64,000 nucleotides of DNA from JAJEFO01 sp965209045 (lineage in GTDB: Bacteria; Pseudomonadota; Alphaproteobacteria; Rhodobacterales; Rhodobacteraceae), in assembly GCA_965209045.1 (NCBI GenBank), contig CBDBPW010000001.1, forward strand, positions 1 to 64,000, given 5' to 3'. The number at the start of each line of letters is the position of its first letter. Positions within the stretch are counted from its first letter, which is position 1. The position numbers and the translations under genes are program-made. Under the pieces are notes generated by a model. The model ran no database searches. It was not told where the DNA came from and saw only the letters and a list, made by a program, of their open reading frames with translations. Positions 44,292-53,779 of this stretch are shown here, piece by piece.

Positions 44292-45007
44292 TACCGATCG
44301 ACCTCCGCGATTCGGCTCACGGTACCGGAGCTGGTCCCGTCGCTCTCGGTTCGGAACAGACGTGCATTCCGTAGCGAAAAGGCATCCCGATCATGCGACG
44401 CAATCACAACTGCTGTGCCAGTGGCCCTGGCCAGGTCGCACAGGATTGAATAAACTTCGCGGCTCAATTCGGGGTCCAAGGCGGAAGTAGGCTCATCGGC
44501 CAGCAGTACGGATGGTCGATGCGAAATGGCACGTGCAATGGCAGCCCGCTGCCGTTGGCCGATTGACAATTGACGTGGAAAGGCATCTGCCACCTTCGAA
44601 AGACGCAGACTTTCGAGCAATTCGTTCACGAAGGTCGGGTCCTCTCGTCCCGTGACTCTCTGCGGCAGAGCCACGCCTTCGCGCACGGTCAGGAAAGGGA
44701 TCACACCGCCCGACTGGAGAACGAACCCGAATTCCCTGCCACGCAGTCGCGCCAAATCCGTCGCCGAACCGTTCCACGCGCGAGTAAGGTCGCGTCTGTC
44801 TGTGCCGGCCCTGCCATCCAGCAAGTACTGGCCGGCGTCGGGCTTGCGGGTGAGTCCGAGGATTTCGAGCAGAAGGGTCTTGCCGGAACCGCTTTCGCCA
44901 GCAACCACACACAAGTCACCGTGCCCGACGATCAAGCCGGGAACTTCCAGCCGAAATTCCCGGCCAGCTTCCGCTAGGGTAAGCTTGATATTCTCAAGAA
45001 CAAGCAA
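44291..45007 (-). CDS. ABC transporter ATPase (LolD/MacB type)
   Basis: This 238-residue ATPase has Walker A GESGSGKT (37-44), a Q-loop (FGFVLQSGGVIPF), signature LSIGQRQRAAIARA (147-160), Walker B with PSVLLADEPTSALD and the H-loop VIASHD. It begins at a TTG (45007) just after the vWA stop, so translation is probably coupled. It pairs with the permease that follows. Confidence 0.92.
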   Translation of the reverse strand: MLVLENIKLTLAEAGREFRLEVPGLIVGHGDLCVVAGESGSGKTLLLEILGLTRKPDAGQYLLDGRAGTDRRDLTRAWNGSATDLARLRGREFGFVLQSGGVIPFLTVREGVALPQRVTGREDPTFVNELLESLRLSKVADAFPRQLSIGQRQRAAIARAISHRPSVLLADEPTSALDPELSREVYSILCDLARATGTAVVIASHDRDAFSLRNARLFRTESDGTSSGTVSRIAEVDR

Positions 45008-45010
45008 CAG

Positions 45011-46921
45011 TCAGGGCAGAACGCCGAAAGGCATCGCGTAGACGTGTTCGCCATCCGGGGCGCTTTCATGCAGAGCCGTCCAGTTCGCCGGATCGTTGTG
45101 TATCCGCCGGTACAGGCTCAGCTTCTGGCGCAGACCGTCGATGATCTCGCGCCGTTCGGTGCCGGCGTTGATCCAGCGCTCCTCGCTCAGGTCCATGATC
45201 TGGCTGCGATACGGCAATCCTTCAAGGAACTCGCCGACCACGCCGCCCAAGGTTTCGAAATCGGACGATACCACCAAGTCCGGATTGACGGCCAGCCTCG
45301 AGACCGCGTCACGGACCTGCCGGAAGAACAAGGATGGGTCGTCATTGCTCTGCGTCGTTTCGGCTGCCGTCAGGATTTCCTGCAAGATGGAGGCCATCGC
45401 AGAAAGCTCGTTGCGCGTCAGCAGCAATCGCGGTGAAATGCTTGCCTTGCTGGGATCTTCGAGCGCCCTGTCCGCAACCCATGACCGAATCACCTCTGGC
45501 GCGCCGACTCCTTCCACATCTCCGATGAAGCGCAGCCGCATGGCGAATCCAAGTTGCTCCAGATCAGGGTCCTCGGCGGTTGCCGACGGGGCCTCGCCGA
45601 CCGCGACGCGCACATGATCGGTGAGTGCGTCCACCAATGCACGCACCTGGCTCTCGAAGGCGACCTCGTCACCACCCGGAATGGGATAGTAGAACTCCAG
45701 GTCGCCATATCGGGACAACTCGCGATATCGTGCTTCGGCATAGGCGTGATTGCCGCTGCCCGCCTGTGTCTGCAGATGCAATGTCAACAAGGCGATGCCG
45801 TCCTCCTCTGCGAGCACCTGCAACTCTCGTGCGCCGATTTCGCTGCGAGCGTTCGGGTCGCGGGGGTCCTTCGGTCCTGCATCCGTTATCAGCACCACGT
45901 AGCGGCCACCGAACGGCCGCCCTTCCTGCTCCCAGTCTGTCAGCCTGATCGCGTCCTCTATGCCTGCCAAGGCATCCTCGTTGAATCCGACGCTCGAAAT
46001 CGTGGCGACATCGGTGTCATCGAGGGCATCAAGGAATGCCTCCGGGGGCTCAGCGCGCGAGAGTTCATGGATGACTTCGGTGCGATAGCCCAGTTCAGGC
46101 ACGGCATCGACGTTGTCACGGAACCCAATCCCTCCGAAATGCACGCGGGAACCAACGTCACTTTGGCGAATGCCCTCAATGATTGCCGCAACGGCTTTGC
46201 GTGCCCTCCGGATGTAGGGATCCATGGATTGGGTCGTATCGATCACGAAGACCAGGCCAGCCTCGAAATCTTTACCGGCATTGGCAGCCCTGTCGCCTGT
46301 ATGCATGTCTTCCAGCGGCAAAGACGCGACTTCCATTAGCAGGACGGGACTGTAGTCGGCGGGGTGAAACTCCGTTTCGTAATCCAGGATAGGCATCAGA
46401 TAGAACCGCTCACGGATATCCACGTATTCCAGCGGCTCGACCGCAACAACGGAACGTGCCGGATCAACGGTGCCGAGATCGGCATTGGAGACAAGATCCA
46501 CCTGCATGGCAGGGAGTGCTTCATGGTTCATCAGCCACGAGAGCGCATCACGGTCGTCGAACATCACCTGCCTGCTGCGGCCGGCGGAATTGGTGAAGGA
46601 CGCCACTATGTTCTGGCGCCAGTCAACGGTCTGGCGTTCAAGCACATAACCGGTTGGACCTTGTGCCGCAGACGGACCTACCGATAACCACTCTGCTTCA
46701 CGCGCATAAACATAGAGCGGCTGAAATGCCTGCAAGGCACTGGCAACGTCGCCGCCGGGTGCGTCATGAAGGACCGCTCCCGACTTCGTGATGACTCTCT
46801 GGAAGATGGATTGCGTCCCTTCCACCAGCAAGGGACGGTCCAGAGCGAAACTTGAGGTGGCAAACGGGGCCACGAAAAAGGCAATTGCCGTGAAAATGCT
46901 GATCGTGACGTTACTGACCAT
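45011..46921 (-). CDS. exported SH3-like/vWA protein (PpkA C-terminal type)
   Basis: This 636-residue protein starts at 46921 (MVSNVTISIF), where ggaggag stands 6 bp upstream. A signal peptide precedes FALDRP. Residues about 40-105 resemble a bacterial SH3 domain (SGAVLHDAPGGDVASALQAF). A von Willebrand A domain begins at about residue 220 with the MIDAS motif FVIDTTQSMDPYI and later GRYVVLITDAGPKD. A helical C-terminal half follows. Similar vWA regions occur in PpkA-type proteins, but no kinase is present. It should act in the periplasm, binding metal-dependent ligands. Confidence 0.88.
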   Translation of the reverse strand: MVSNVTISIFTAIAFFVAPFATSSFALDRPLLVEGTQSIFQRVITKSGAVLHDAPGGDVASALQAFQPLYVYAREAEWLSVGPSAAQGPTGYVLERQTVDWRQNIVASFTNSAGRSRQVMFDDRDALSWLMNHEALPAMQVDLVSNADLGTVDPARSVVAVEPLEYVDIRERFYLMPILDYETEFHPADYSPVLLMEVASLPLEDMHTGDRAANAGKDFEAGLVFVIDTTQSMDPYIRRARKAVAAIIEGIRQSDVGSRVHFGGIGFRDNVDAVPELGYRTEVIHELSRAEPPEAFLDALDDTDVATISSVGFNEDALAGIEDAIRLTDWEQEGRPFGGRYVVLITDAGPKDPRDPNARSEIGARELQVLAEEDGIALLTLHLQTQAGSGNHAYAEARYRELSRYGDLEFYYPIPGGDEVAFESQVRALVDALTDHVRVAVGEAPSATAEDPDLEQLGFAMRLRFIGDVEGVGAPEVIRSWVADRALEDPSKASISPRLLLTRNELSAMASILQEILTAAETTQSNDDPSLFFRQVRDAVSRLAVNPDLVVSSDFETLGGVVGEFLEGLPYRSQIMDLSEERWINAGTERREIIDGLRQKLSLYRRIHNDPANWTALHESAPDGEHVYAMPFGVLP

Positions 46922-46951
46922 ATCCACTCCTCCACGCTGCACAGTCTAAAT

Positions 46952-47986
46952 TCATTCCGGGCAATAGGTCTCGATTGCATCGGCATGCAACAAGTCTGCC
47001 GGATCCAGCAGAGAACAGACCGAACGCAGCCTTCCATCCACGTCGGAGTCACCTGCTGCTCGAGCTCGTGAATAATATTCCGCTGCAATCGCGGGATCCT
47101 TGCGCGTCAGCACAAGCGGTCCGGACGCGGGGACTCCCGGATCATACAATTCACCCATCGCGATGAGCGCTTCAGGCAGTTCAGCGCCTACGCCGGCCTC
47201 AAGGACCCGAAGAAGGTTCTCGGGCGCAGCTTGCGCGCCGCAGGCGCGGGCAAAGGCCATCTGCTCCCGAATGGACATTTCTCCAATCGCATCGAAGCCG
47301 GCTGCACTGCAGTCCGCCCGGTCACCTACAGGACTATCTGGTTCTGGCGCGAAACTTGGTGCTGCGTCGGGAGGCGGTTCGGACTCGTCCTTCCAGAGTC
47401 CGAAATAGAGAGCGCCCGCAACAGCAACCAAAAGCACACCGAGCACAACGAACCACAGCATGCGGTTTGTGGGGTTGGCCTCTTGCCCGTCCTCTTCAAC
47501 GTCAACCTCGACTTCTTGATCATTTTTCGGCAATTCGCGGTCTTCTGGCGGGTCATGCGGCTCCGGCTCTTCAGGAACCGCTGGAGGGGCAATCTCTTCG
47601 CTAAGGAAACCGGTTCCTGCAGAGCCTCCGTAGGGCTCTCTTCGCAAAACGGTCAGTCCGCCGTCCTTGCGCGCCACTGTTGGCGAGGGCAAAACTGCCT
47701 CAGGCCAGCTCAATCGCGTGCTTTCTCCAGCCACCCGAATTTCGAGTGGCAAGTACGCCTCCATCTCGTCGACGATCTTCGGGCCAAGATCAATGTGTCC
47801 ATCAGGGCCTACGGAATACGGGCCTAGCTCGCACTCGCTGTTCTGCCACCCGTCCTCGCCGAGCCAGCGACCCGATCCCAGATCATGGATTGACAAACGC
47901 AGCTCCGTCGCCGGCGCGGCCGGTACCGACATCAGCGCGTGGCCCCCTTGAGGGTGCGCGGGATCAGGACGAATCGAAATGCTCAT
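46952..47986 (-). CDS. single-TM protein with Sel1-like periplasmic end
   Basis: This 344-residue protein has a beta-rich cytoplasmic part (1-115), an acidic Pro-rich linker (PEEPEPHDPPEDRELPKNDQ), one TM helix at 176-197 (MLWFVVLGVLLVAVAGALYF) and an external domain with ALIAMGELYDPG and PAIAAEYYSRARAAGDSDV, like Sel1 repeats. Its start overlaps the srfC stop by 4 bp. It probably couples the cytoplasmic GTPase to envelope components. Confidence 0.75.
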   Translation of the reverse strand: MSISIRPDPAHPQGGHALMSVPAAPATELRLSIHDLGSGRWLGEDGWQNSECELGPYSVGPDGHIDLGPKIVDEMEAYLPLEIRVAGESTRLSWPEAVLPSPTVARKDGGLTVLRREPYGGSAGTGFLSEEIAPPAVPEEPEPHDPPEDRELPKNDQEVEVDVEEDGQEANPTNRMLWFVVLGVLLVAVAGALYFGLWKDESEPPPDAAPSFAPEPDSPVGDRADCSAAGFDAIGEMSIREQMAFARACGAQAAPENLLRVLEAGVGAELPEALIAMGELYDPGVPASGPLVLTRKDPAIAAEYYSRARAAGDSDVDGRLRSVCSLLDPADLLHADAIETYCPE

Positions 47987-50646
47987 TTCGCTCTCGACGA
48001 AGTGTTCAGGTCCCTGAGGACTTCGCCCAGCTTGGCGTTTTGCTCCAGGTTGACGGGCGCGCCGTCCACATCGAGCGCGTTTGCTTCAAACATGGCAAAA
48101 AGTGCATGAGTCCAGTCTGACCAGCGGCGATCCGCATAGCGGGTCGGTTTCTCAGGGAATGCGGCGGTATCAAAGTGCAGTTCTTGCTCGACAAACACGG
48201 GTTGGCTGGAGCCATCGAACTGTTCCACGTGCGGACGCTCACCCTCGGGAAGCATTCGGACATCAAGATCCTCGACGAATCGGTTTATCGCCTCGGCGCA
48301 GATGAGTGAGGCCGGACCGGACTGCTGCTGCGTACGAAGCGAATAGTTGGCGACCGCCTCATTCAGACGAGAGACAATCCGGTTGCGGAGCCCGCAGCGG
48401 CGCACCGAATGGGAGACTTCTGCGACAAGGCACCGCGCCGTCTCGGATGTCATCCCGAATCGACTTTCGATGTGTGTTCCATCGGCAAATCGCTGCATCG
48501 CGTCAAGCCAGGTCTCCAGCGCTGTCTCGGCCTGGAAGGATTCCCGAGTCATGACCCTGACTTCGTCATCCTTGGCACCAGTCACGACCTCGGGTCCGGG
48601 AGGTGCCTTTGCTGCTGACCTGCCCGGGCGAACACGCGTGACACCCACGTTTCGAGAGGCGGCCCCAGGTACGTTGCTGTCCGTACCCTTGTCTCCTGCT
48701 GCCGAAATCACGATGTTCCCCGGAACACGAGCGATGCGATCCGCGATGACGTCGTCGCGTACGGTCAGAGCTCTCTGCAACGCGCCGAATCTGTTCCGTG
48801 ATGCAGCCACTTCAAGTGCGTCGATCACGTGATCTGCGGCCGCCCGCTTCTCCTCAAGACGCGATTCGGCATCACTGGCGACATGAAATGGGCTGACGCG
48901 TGCCGCTACGTCACGGGCTTCGATATCGAGCTGCGTCTCGATCTGGCGTAACTTGACGTCAACCCTGCACACTCTTTCGAGTGCCGCGACTATGTGATTG
49001 CTTCCGCCGTCATTGAGAGACAACGCAGCATCCCAGCTCGCTTCCGGATCCGCAAAGTGCTTGCGGACCGCTTCCGCGGCAAGACATCCTTTCCGCAGTT
49101 CTTCAAGCCGGGCCTCCTGCGATTGCAGGACGCCCAGTTCCCGTTTCTGTTGATCGTAATCAATCAGGCCGGTCACGTAGTAGTTCGGGTTCCGCACCCA
49201 GAAGCAGTTCTTGAAGGGCTCACCGGGAGTCCATTCCCGCAACCAGCTGTCCGGGTGGCGGGAAAACTTCTCGAGCGAGGCCTCCATGCGCCGCTGAAAG
49301 CGCGACTCGGGTCCGCCGTCGGCAGCACTCTCGCCGAGATGCTTGTCGAACTTGGTGAGCACGAAGAAGAGAATGCACTCAGCCTTGGCCCTGTCGGCGG
49401 CGGTGGCACCATGGGTCACTTTGATCCAGTTCTCAATGAGTCGAGGCAGATCCACCGCTTCCATGTTGCTGTCGGGAATGCATAGCAGCATGGACGTGAT
49501 TTCCTGGGCTTCGACATAGCGGTCAAAAAGATAGGCAACCTTGCCCCGCAGAAGCAGCTCAAGCAGGTTCTGCGGCTCGCGCAGCGTCAGGTCGAGCGGA
49601 TCCTTGAACCTGTTGCGCGCACCGGGAAAATCTAGCAAATCCGTGTGTTCGAAAAGCGGCCAAGGCTGGTCGCGCATGGGCAGTATCAGTTCTGCCGTCA
49701 ACGCGCAGAGCGTCGCCCGAGAGACGGTTTGGCAGGTCCCGCTTGCAGTGCGCACATCCAGCGCCCCGCTTTCGCCGGTGAGGCCCTTCAGGGTCTTTAC
49801 GTCGATAATGGACGTCTCGCGCGGAACAAGCGCGTCGAGCCCGACATGCACTAGCTCGCCCTCCCCGAGCTTCTGGCGGACGGATGCAAGGTCCACGAAG
49901 AGTCTGGTCAGCGGCTCATGGCGACCCCAAAGCAGCGAGAACAGCTGTCCACGTTCAGCAATCTGCAGCTTGGGAGCAAGGAACGCCGCTTCCGCCCAGT
50001 AGCCCTTGAGCGCTTCGGTGTAGGTGCGGCGTCCAAAGTTCCTTTCGACATAGTCTCGCGTATCCCAGACATCGTCCTCATCAATACCCGAAGAAACATC
50101 GCCGACCTTGGACGCCAATGCGGACAGCAGCGCCTCCAGGTCTTCTGGACGTGGCGGCTCTTCTGATTCTTCGTCCCCGTCCAAAAAGAAGCTGTTTGTG
50201 AGGGTGCGCAGGATGTCGGCTTCGCTGAAAAGGCGCAGGCCAACCGGGAAGTTGTCTGGCGCAGGCGAGCGAGTCATCGTGAAGCGGGTGACAAGTCCCG
50301 TGGATTCGCCTTCACCTTCGGGATTGACCTGGCTGATGTAGTCGAGCTGGCCATCGGGGCCTCCGTAATCAGCAACCAGCCGTCCACCCTTCGGCCGCGC
50401 AAGGACCGATACAAGGAACGACTTGCCCGCCTGACTAGGACCAAAGACGCTTACGGCCATCTTGGTCTGAGCAGCCTTGGACAAGCTGCGCGCTCTCCGG
50501 GCATGGCGTCGCAGGGACTTGGTCAGGTCCTTGGCCTCCGATCCGACAAGGTCGGCGTTTTCAGGATCGGCCACCCAGCGCATCGCCGCCTCGGCTGCCG
50601 CGCCAACCGTCTGGGCGCGGCTGGCGTGCTCACTCTGATCTGTCAT
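47983..50646 (-). CDS. srfC: SrfC-like dynamin-type GTPase
   Basis: This 887-residue protein matches the putative virulence factor SrfC. It has a complete GTPase set: P-loop GPSQAGKS (69-76), G3 motif DLLDFPGARNRF (DFPG at 339-342) and G4 motif VLTKFDKHLGE (TKFD at 431-434). Long helical regions follow, which fits a dynamin-like large GTPase. No TM helix; cytoplasmic. It begins 13 bp after the srfB stop. The molecular role of SrfC is unsettled; GTP-driven remodelling is inferred. Confidence 0.85.
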   Translation of the reverse strand: MTDQSEHASRAQTVGAAAEAAMRWVADPENADLVGSEAKDLTKSLRRHARRARSLSKAAQTKMAVSVFGPSQAGKSFLVSVLARPKGGRLVADYGGPDGQLDYISQVNPEGEGESTGLVTRFTMTRSPAPDNFPVGLRLFSEADILRTLTNSFFLDGDEESEEPPRPEDLEALLSALASKVGDVSSGIDEDDVWDTRDYVERNFGRRTYTEALKGYWAEAAFLAPKLQIAERGQLFSLLWGRHEPLTRLFVDLASVRQKLGEGELVHVGLDALVPRETSIIDVKTLKGLTGESGALDVRTASGTCQTVSRATLCALTAELILPMRDQPWPLFEHTDLLDFPGARNRFKDPLDLTLREPQNLLELLLRGKVAYLFDRYVEAQEITSMLLCIPDSNMEAVDLPRLIENWIKVTHGATAADRAKAECILFFVLTKFDKHLGESAADGGPESRFQRRMEASLEKFSRHPDSWLREWTPGEPFKNCFWVRNPNYYVTGLIDYDQQKRELGVLQSQEARLEELRKGCLAAEAVRKHFADPEASWDAALSLNDGGSNHIVAALERVCRVDVKLRQIETQLDIEARDVAARVSPFHVASDAESRLEEKRAAADHVIDALEVAASRNRFGALQRALTVRDDVIADRIARVPGNIVISAAGDKGTDSNVPGAASRNVGVTRVRPGRSAAKAPPGPEVVTGAKDDEVRVMTRESFQAETALETWLDAMQRFADGTHIESRFGMTSETARCLVAEVSHSVRRCGLRNRIVSRLNEAVANYSLRTQQQSGPASLICAEAINRFVEDLDVRMLPEGERPHVEQFDGSSQPVFVEQELHFDTAAFPEKPTRYADRRWSDWTHALFAMFEANALDVDGAPVNLEQNAKLGEVLRDLNTSSRAK

Positions 50647-50659
50647 GCCTAAAATACCC

Positions 50660-53600
50660 TCAAATCCCTACGATGATGCCGGTATCAAGCCAGTATTCGC
50701 CCTGAAGACCAAGCGTGTTGAACTTCAGTCGCACTTCGGCAGGCTTCATTGGCGTTCCTTCTGCATCCGACACTTCGACAACCCGAAAAGCCTCTTGGGC
50801 CGCTTCGCTTCGCAGAAGCTCGGCTGCGTCTTCCGTTTGGTCGTCATAGACTTCCTCGCGCTCCAATCGCACCGTCAGCGGCACAGGCCGCATGCGCGCG
50901 TCTTCGGTCAGAAATTCAAGCAGGTACAGGGGCGTCGTCGTCCAGCGTTCGAGGGGGAGCTGCCGCGCACCGATGAACATCGGATTGTAGAGATGAACCT
51001 CCGCCTCCATGACCGCGCCGCCCTGATCCAGATCGACGTCGGAAAAGATCACCTTGTCGTGCGGGATCAGGCCGTTGCTCTCCATCTCGCCGATGAATCG
51101 AGCTGTGGAACGCATGTGAAACGTGCTGGTGTCGACCCGAAAGTTCGGAATTCGGCTTGACGCGAGCGCGATCAACATGCCCCCGACCGCAACCGTGCTC
51201 TTTGGATCGGCAATGCGGTCGGTGACCGGGTTTCGGTAGGGATACCATCCACCTGCTCGGTAGCTGTGCATGGACACGATGCGATCAGGTGCCAGAATCA
51301 TCTCCTCCTCGACCAATGATCGCACTGCCGGCAAACGCGACGGTCGGCCAGCGAGAAGCACGATGTCGCATCCAAAGTGTCCGATTACTTCGCACATGTT
51401 GCCGATAGCCTGGCCAAGCACGTCCCGAACCACCGCATCGACCTTGGGACGAGGGATGGACAAGACTGCATCTGACAACCTCCAGTCCTTTGCGCCACTC
51501 TGCCTGACGGGCTCTTCCAGATAGTCCAGAAGCCTCCATGGGAGAGAGAGTCGCCATTCACCTTGAAGCGCCTCTTCGTCACTGTTCTGCGAAGACGCAG
51601 CACCCTGGTCGCCGAGCACTTGCTCGGCCGAGACACTGACAAGGTCGTTCTCGTCCGCATTTTCGACTGCAGTCAGAACGGCGATGGCCAGAGGGGTAAG
51701 CGCCCGCAAGGTGAATTGGCGCCGCAACTCCTTGCTGCGCTGGTTGGCGCCCGCCACGTCCGCGCCGAACAGCTCCTTCAACCGTTCAGAAGCGCCGTGT
51801 CCGCCAGCCGCCGTGATGGAATCCGCCAGCAGTGGCAGGACCAGCCTGGCGGTCACGGACTGAAGCAGGTCATCGCCCGCAATCCGGAAGCCTTCGCGAA
51901 ACAGCTGTTCAGCCCGCAACAGGCGGTTGGCTTCCGATTGGTAGCCCATGATCATGAGGTCTGTCGTGCCGCCCCCGACATCTATGCATGCCACCCTCAA
52001 GGAGGGTTGCGGCTCGCCGCCCGGCCTGTCGGGGCGATTCTTGCCACGCAATGCCAGATAGCCGTCAATTTGTCCGTCGAAGCGTTGGGTGATCTCCGAA
52101 TACAGATACACAAGCTGGGTGCAACTTGCCTCATCCCAGGAAACGATCAACTCTGGCTTCGCGGTCGTGCATGAAGAATTCTCGGCGAATCCTTGCATCG
52201 CCATGAAGAGCTTCAGCGCTCCTTCAGCCCTTGAACGAATGACGGCTTGTTCCTGCATCGGTGTAGCGGTCGGCAAGGTCAAGATGATTCGCCGAAGGCG
52301 CCTTGGCAGGTCGGATTGGGCGCGGTCTGCCCTGGCCGCAGGATCATTGATCTGCACCAGCGCGTGCGCCAGAAGTTCCTGCAACATGAATCCGTACATG
52401 GAAGAGCGCGAGAATCGCGGCCGTGTAGCGAATGCGTCGTCGCCTGACTCATGACGACGCAAGCGGTTGCGCACATCCTGCTGCACCTGCGCGATCACGT
52501 CACCGGATTCATTCAGGTGCACCATTGCTGCGCGGGCGACTTTCGGGATCGTCGAGCCATTCCCGCCCCCCTGGAAACGCCAATCCTGGTGATAGGGTAC
52601 ATCGTCCCAAAGATAGCGCTTGGGTGAAGACAGGCCCGACGCGGTTTCGGTGCCCTCTTCTGCGCCAATCATTCGCATGGCTTCGGGACCGACACGCACA
52701 AGGCTTGGCCAGACAAAAGCGTTCACGCGCCCCGATGCGCGTGCGAAACGCTCCATGCCGAAATCGGCGGATGCGAACTCCACCCGGCTTTCCACAAGGC
52801 CGCTGTAGTGAAACTCGGACCAACCGAGATCACGCAACTCAAGCGGGTAGGACTTGGTCAGGTCGACTTCGGCGCTGCCCGGGAAGCTCTCGATGAGAAT
52901 GCCGCAGGTCCGGCTGTTCCCAATATCGAGCACAAGATCGACATCCACGGGCTGGGTGGCATCGCGCTCATGGACCGTGTCGGCCAAGCAAATGAGCGGA
53001 ATTTCAATCAGCTGGTCGAGAAAGGACAGAAGCGCGAGATAACGTGCCCAATGTTCAAACATGTGCGGAAAGTCACTTTCGCGCAAAGGGCGGCCCGGGC
53101 GCTTGGCTCGCTGTTGCTCGCGAAAGAGTTCAAGGATCCAGTCAGACACCCATCGCTGCGGGTCAATGATCTCGCCTGAAGCCGTCGCCTGCGGGCTCCG
53201 CAGGAACCAGTCCATGTCACGGGGAGCGGAGCAGAAACGAAATGCGCGCCTGCCCTCGGCATCTTCGCGTGATGGCGCGATGAATCCCGTGTCCGACGCT
53301 TCGGGAACGAGGTTCGTGTCGAGCGCTATCTGAACCCTGTGCGTATGTCCTGACGTCGGATCGAGGTCATGCAACTCGGTCACGCGCATGCGCGCCCACG
53401 TTGATGGACCTCGGTCGAATACCTCTTCTCCCATTGCTCCCGGGGCATTGCGTTTGCGCAGCACAGGGATAGGAACCCACTGATCAAGGAAGGGCTCGAA
53501 AGCGGCCGCATCACGGATCGAGTACTCGTCGTCCTCGGCGTGGGCGCCAGCCTCGATTTCCGCATCAAGCTCGGAATCGCCGGAGTAGGGGATGAGCGTA

Positions 53601-53779
53601 CGCTCGTCCCGGCCGCCGACCTCACCGGTTCTTCGCTCCACAAAGCGCCTGGCCGACAGGTTCCGTGCATCTCGATTGAAACCGAAGTCAAGGACTTGGA
53701 TGCCAGAATAGGGGATGATGACAACGATGTCCTTCCATTCGCACAATCGGCGCAAGTTCTTGTGGGTGTCCTTGATCAT
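50660..53779 (-). CDS. srfB: SrfB-like protein with Hsp70/actin ATPase fold
   Basis: This 1039-residue protein matches the SrfB family. The second part has the ATP-binding motifs of the Hsp70/actin superfamily: phosphate-1 VLDIGNSRTCGILIE (near 283-297), phosphate-2 ACIDVGGGTTDLMIMG (597-612) and the adenosine motif DIVLLAGRPSRLPAVRSLV (805-823). The first 280 residues are an added domain. No export signal. The start overlaps the preceding gene by 4 bp. It is likely an ATP-dependent chaperone-like partner of SrfC. Confidence 0.87.
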   Translation of the reverse strand: MIKDTHKNLRRLCEWKDIVVIIPYSGIQVLDFGFNRDARNLSARRFVERRTGEVGGRDERTLIPYSGDSELDAEIEAGAHAEDDEYSIRDAAAFEPFLDQWVPIPVLRKRNAPGAMGEEVFDRGPSTWARMRVTELHDLDPTSGHTHRVQIALDTNLVPEASDTGFIAPSREDAEGRRAFRFCSAPRDMDWFLRSPQATASGEIIDPQRWVSDWILELFREQQRAKRPGRPLRESDFPHMFEHWARYLALLSFLDQLIEIPLICLADTVHERDATQPVDVDLVLDIGNSRTCGILIESFPGSAEVDLTKSYPLELRDLGWSEFHYSGLVESRVEFASADFGMERFARASGRVNAFVWPSLVRVGPEAMRMIGAEEGTETASGLSSPKRYLWDDVPYHQDWRFQGGGNGSTIPKVARAAMVHLNESGDVIAQVQQDVRNRLRRHESGDDAFATRPRFSRSSMYGFMLQELLAHALVQINDPAARADRAQSDLPRRLRRIILTLPTATPMQEQAVIRSRAEGALKLFMAMQGFAENSSCTTAKPELIVSWDEASCTQLVYLYSEITQRFDGQIDGYLALRGKNRPDRPGGEPQPSLRVACIDVGGGTTDLMIMGYQSEANRLLRAEQLFREGFRIAGDDLLQSVTARLVLPLLADSITAAGGHGASERLKELFGADVAGANQRSKELRRQFTLRALTPLAIAVLTAVENADENDLVSVSAEQVLGDQGAASSQNSDEEALQGEWRLSLPWRLLDYLEEPVRQSGAKDWRLSDAVLSIPRPKVDAVVRDVLGQAIGNMCEVIGHFGCDIVLLAGRPSRLPAVRSLVEEEMILAPDRIVSMHSYRAGGWYPYRNPVTDRIADPKSTVAVGGMLIALASSRIPNFRVDTSTFHMRSTARFIGEMESNGLIPHDKVIFSDVDLDQGGAVMEAEVHLYNPMFIGARQLPLERWTTTPLYLLEFLTEDARMRPVPLTVRLEREEVYDDQTEDAAELLRSEAAQEAFRVVEVSDAEGTPMKPAEVRLKFNTLGLQGEYWLDTGIIVGI

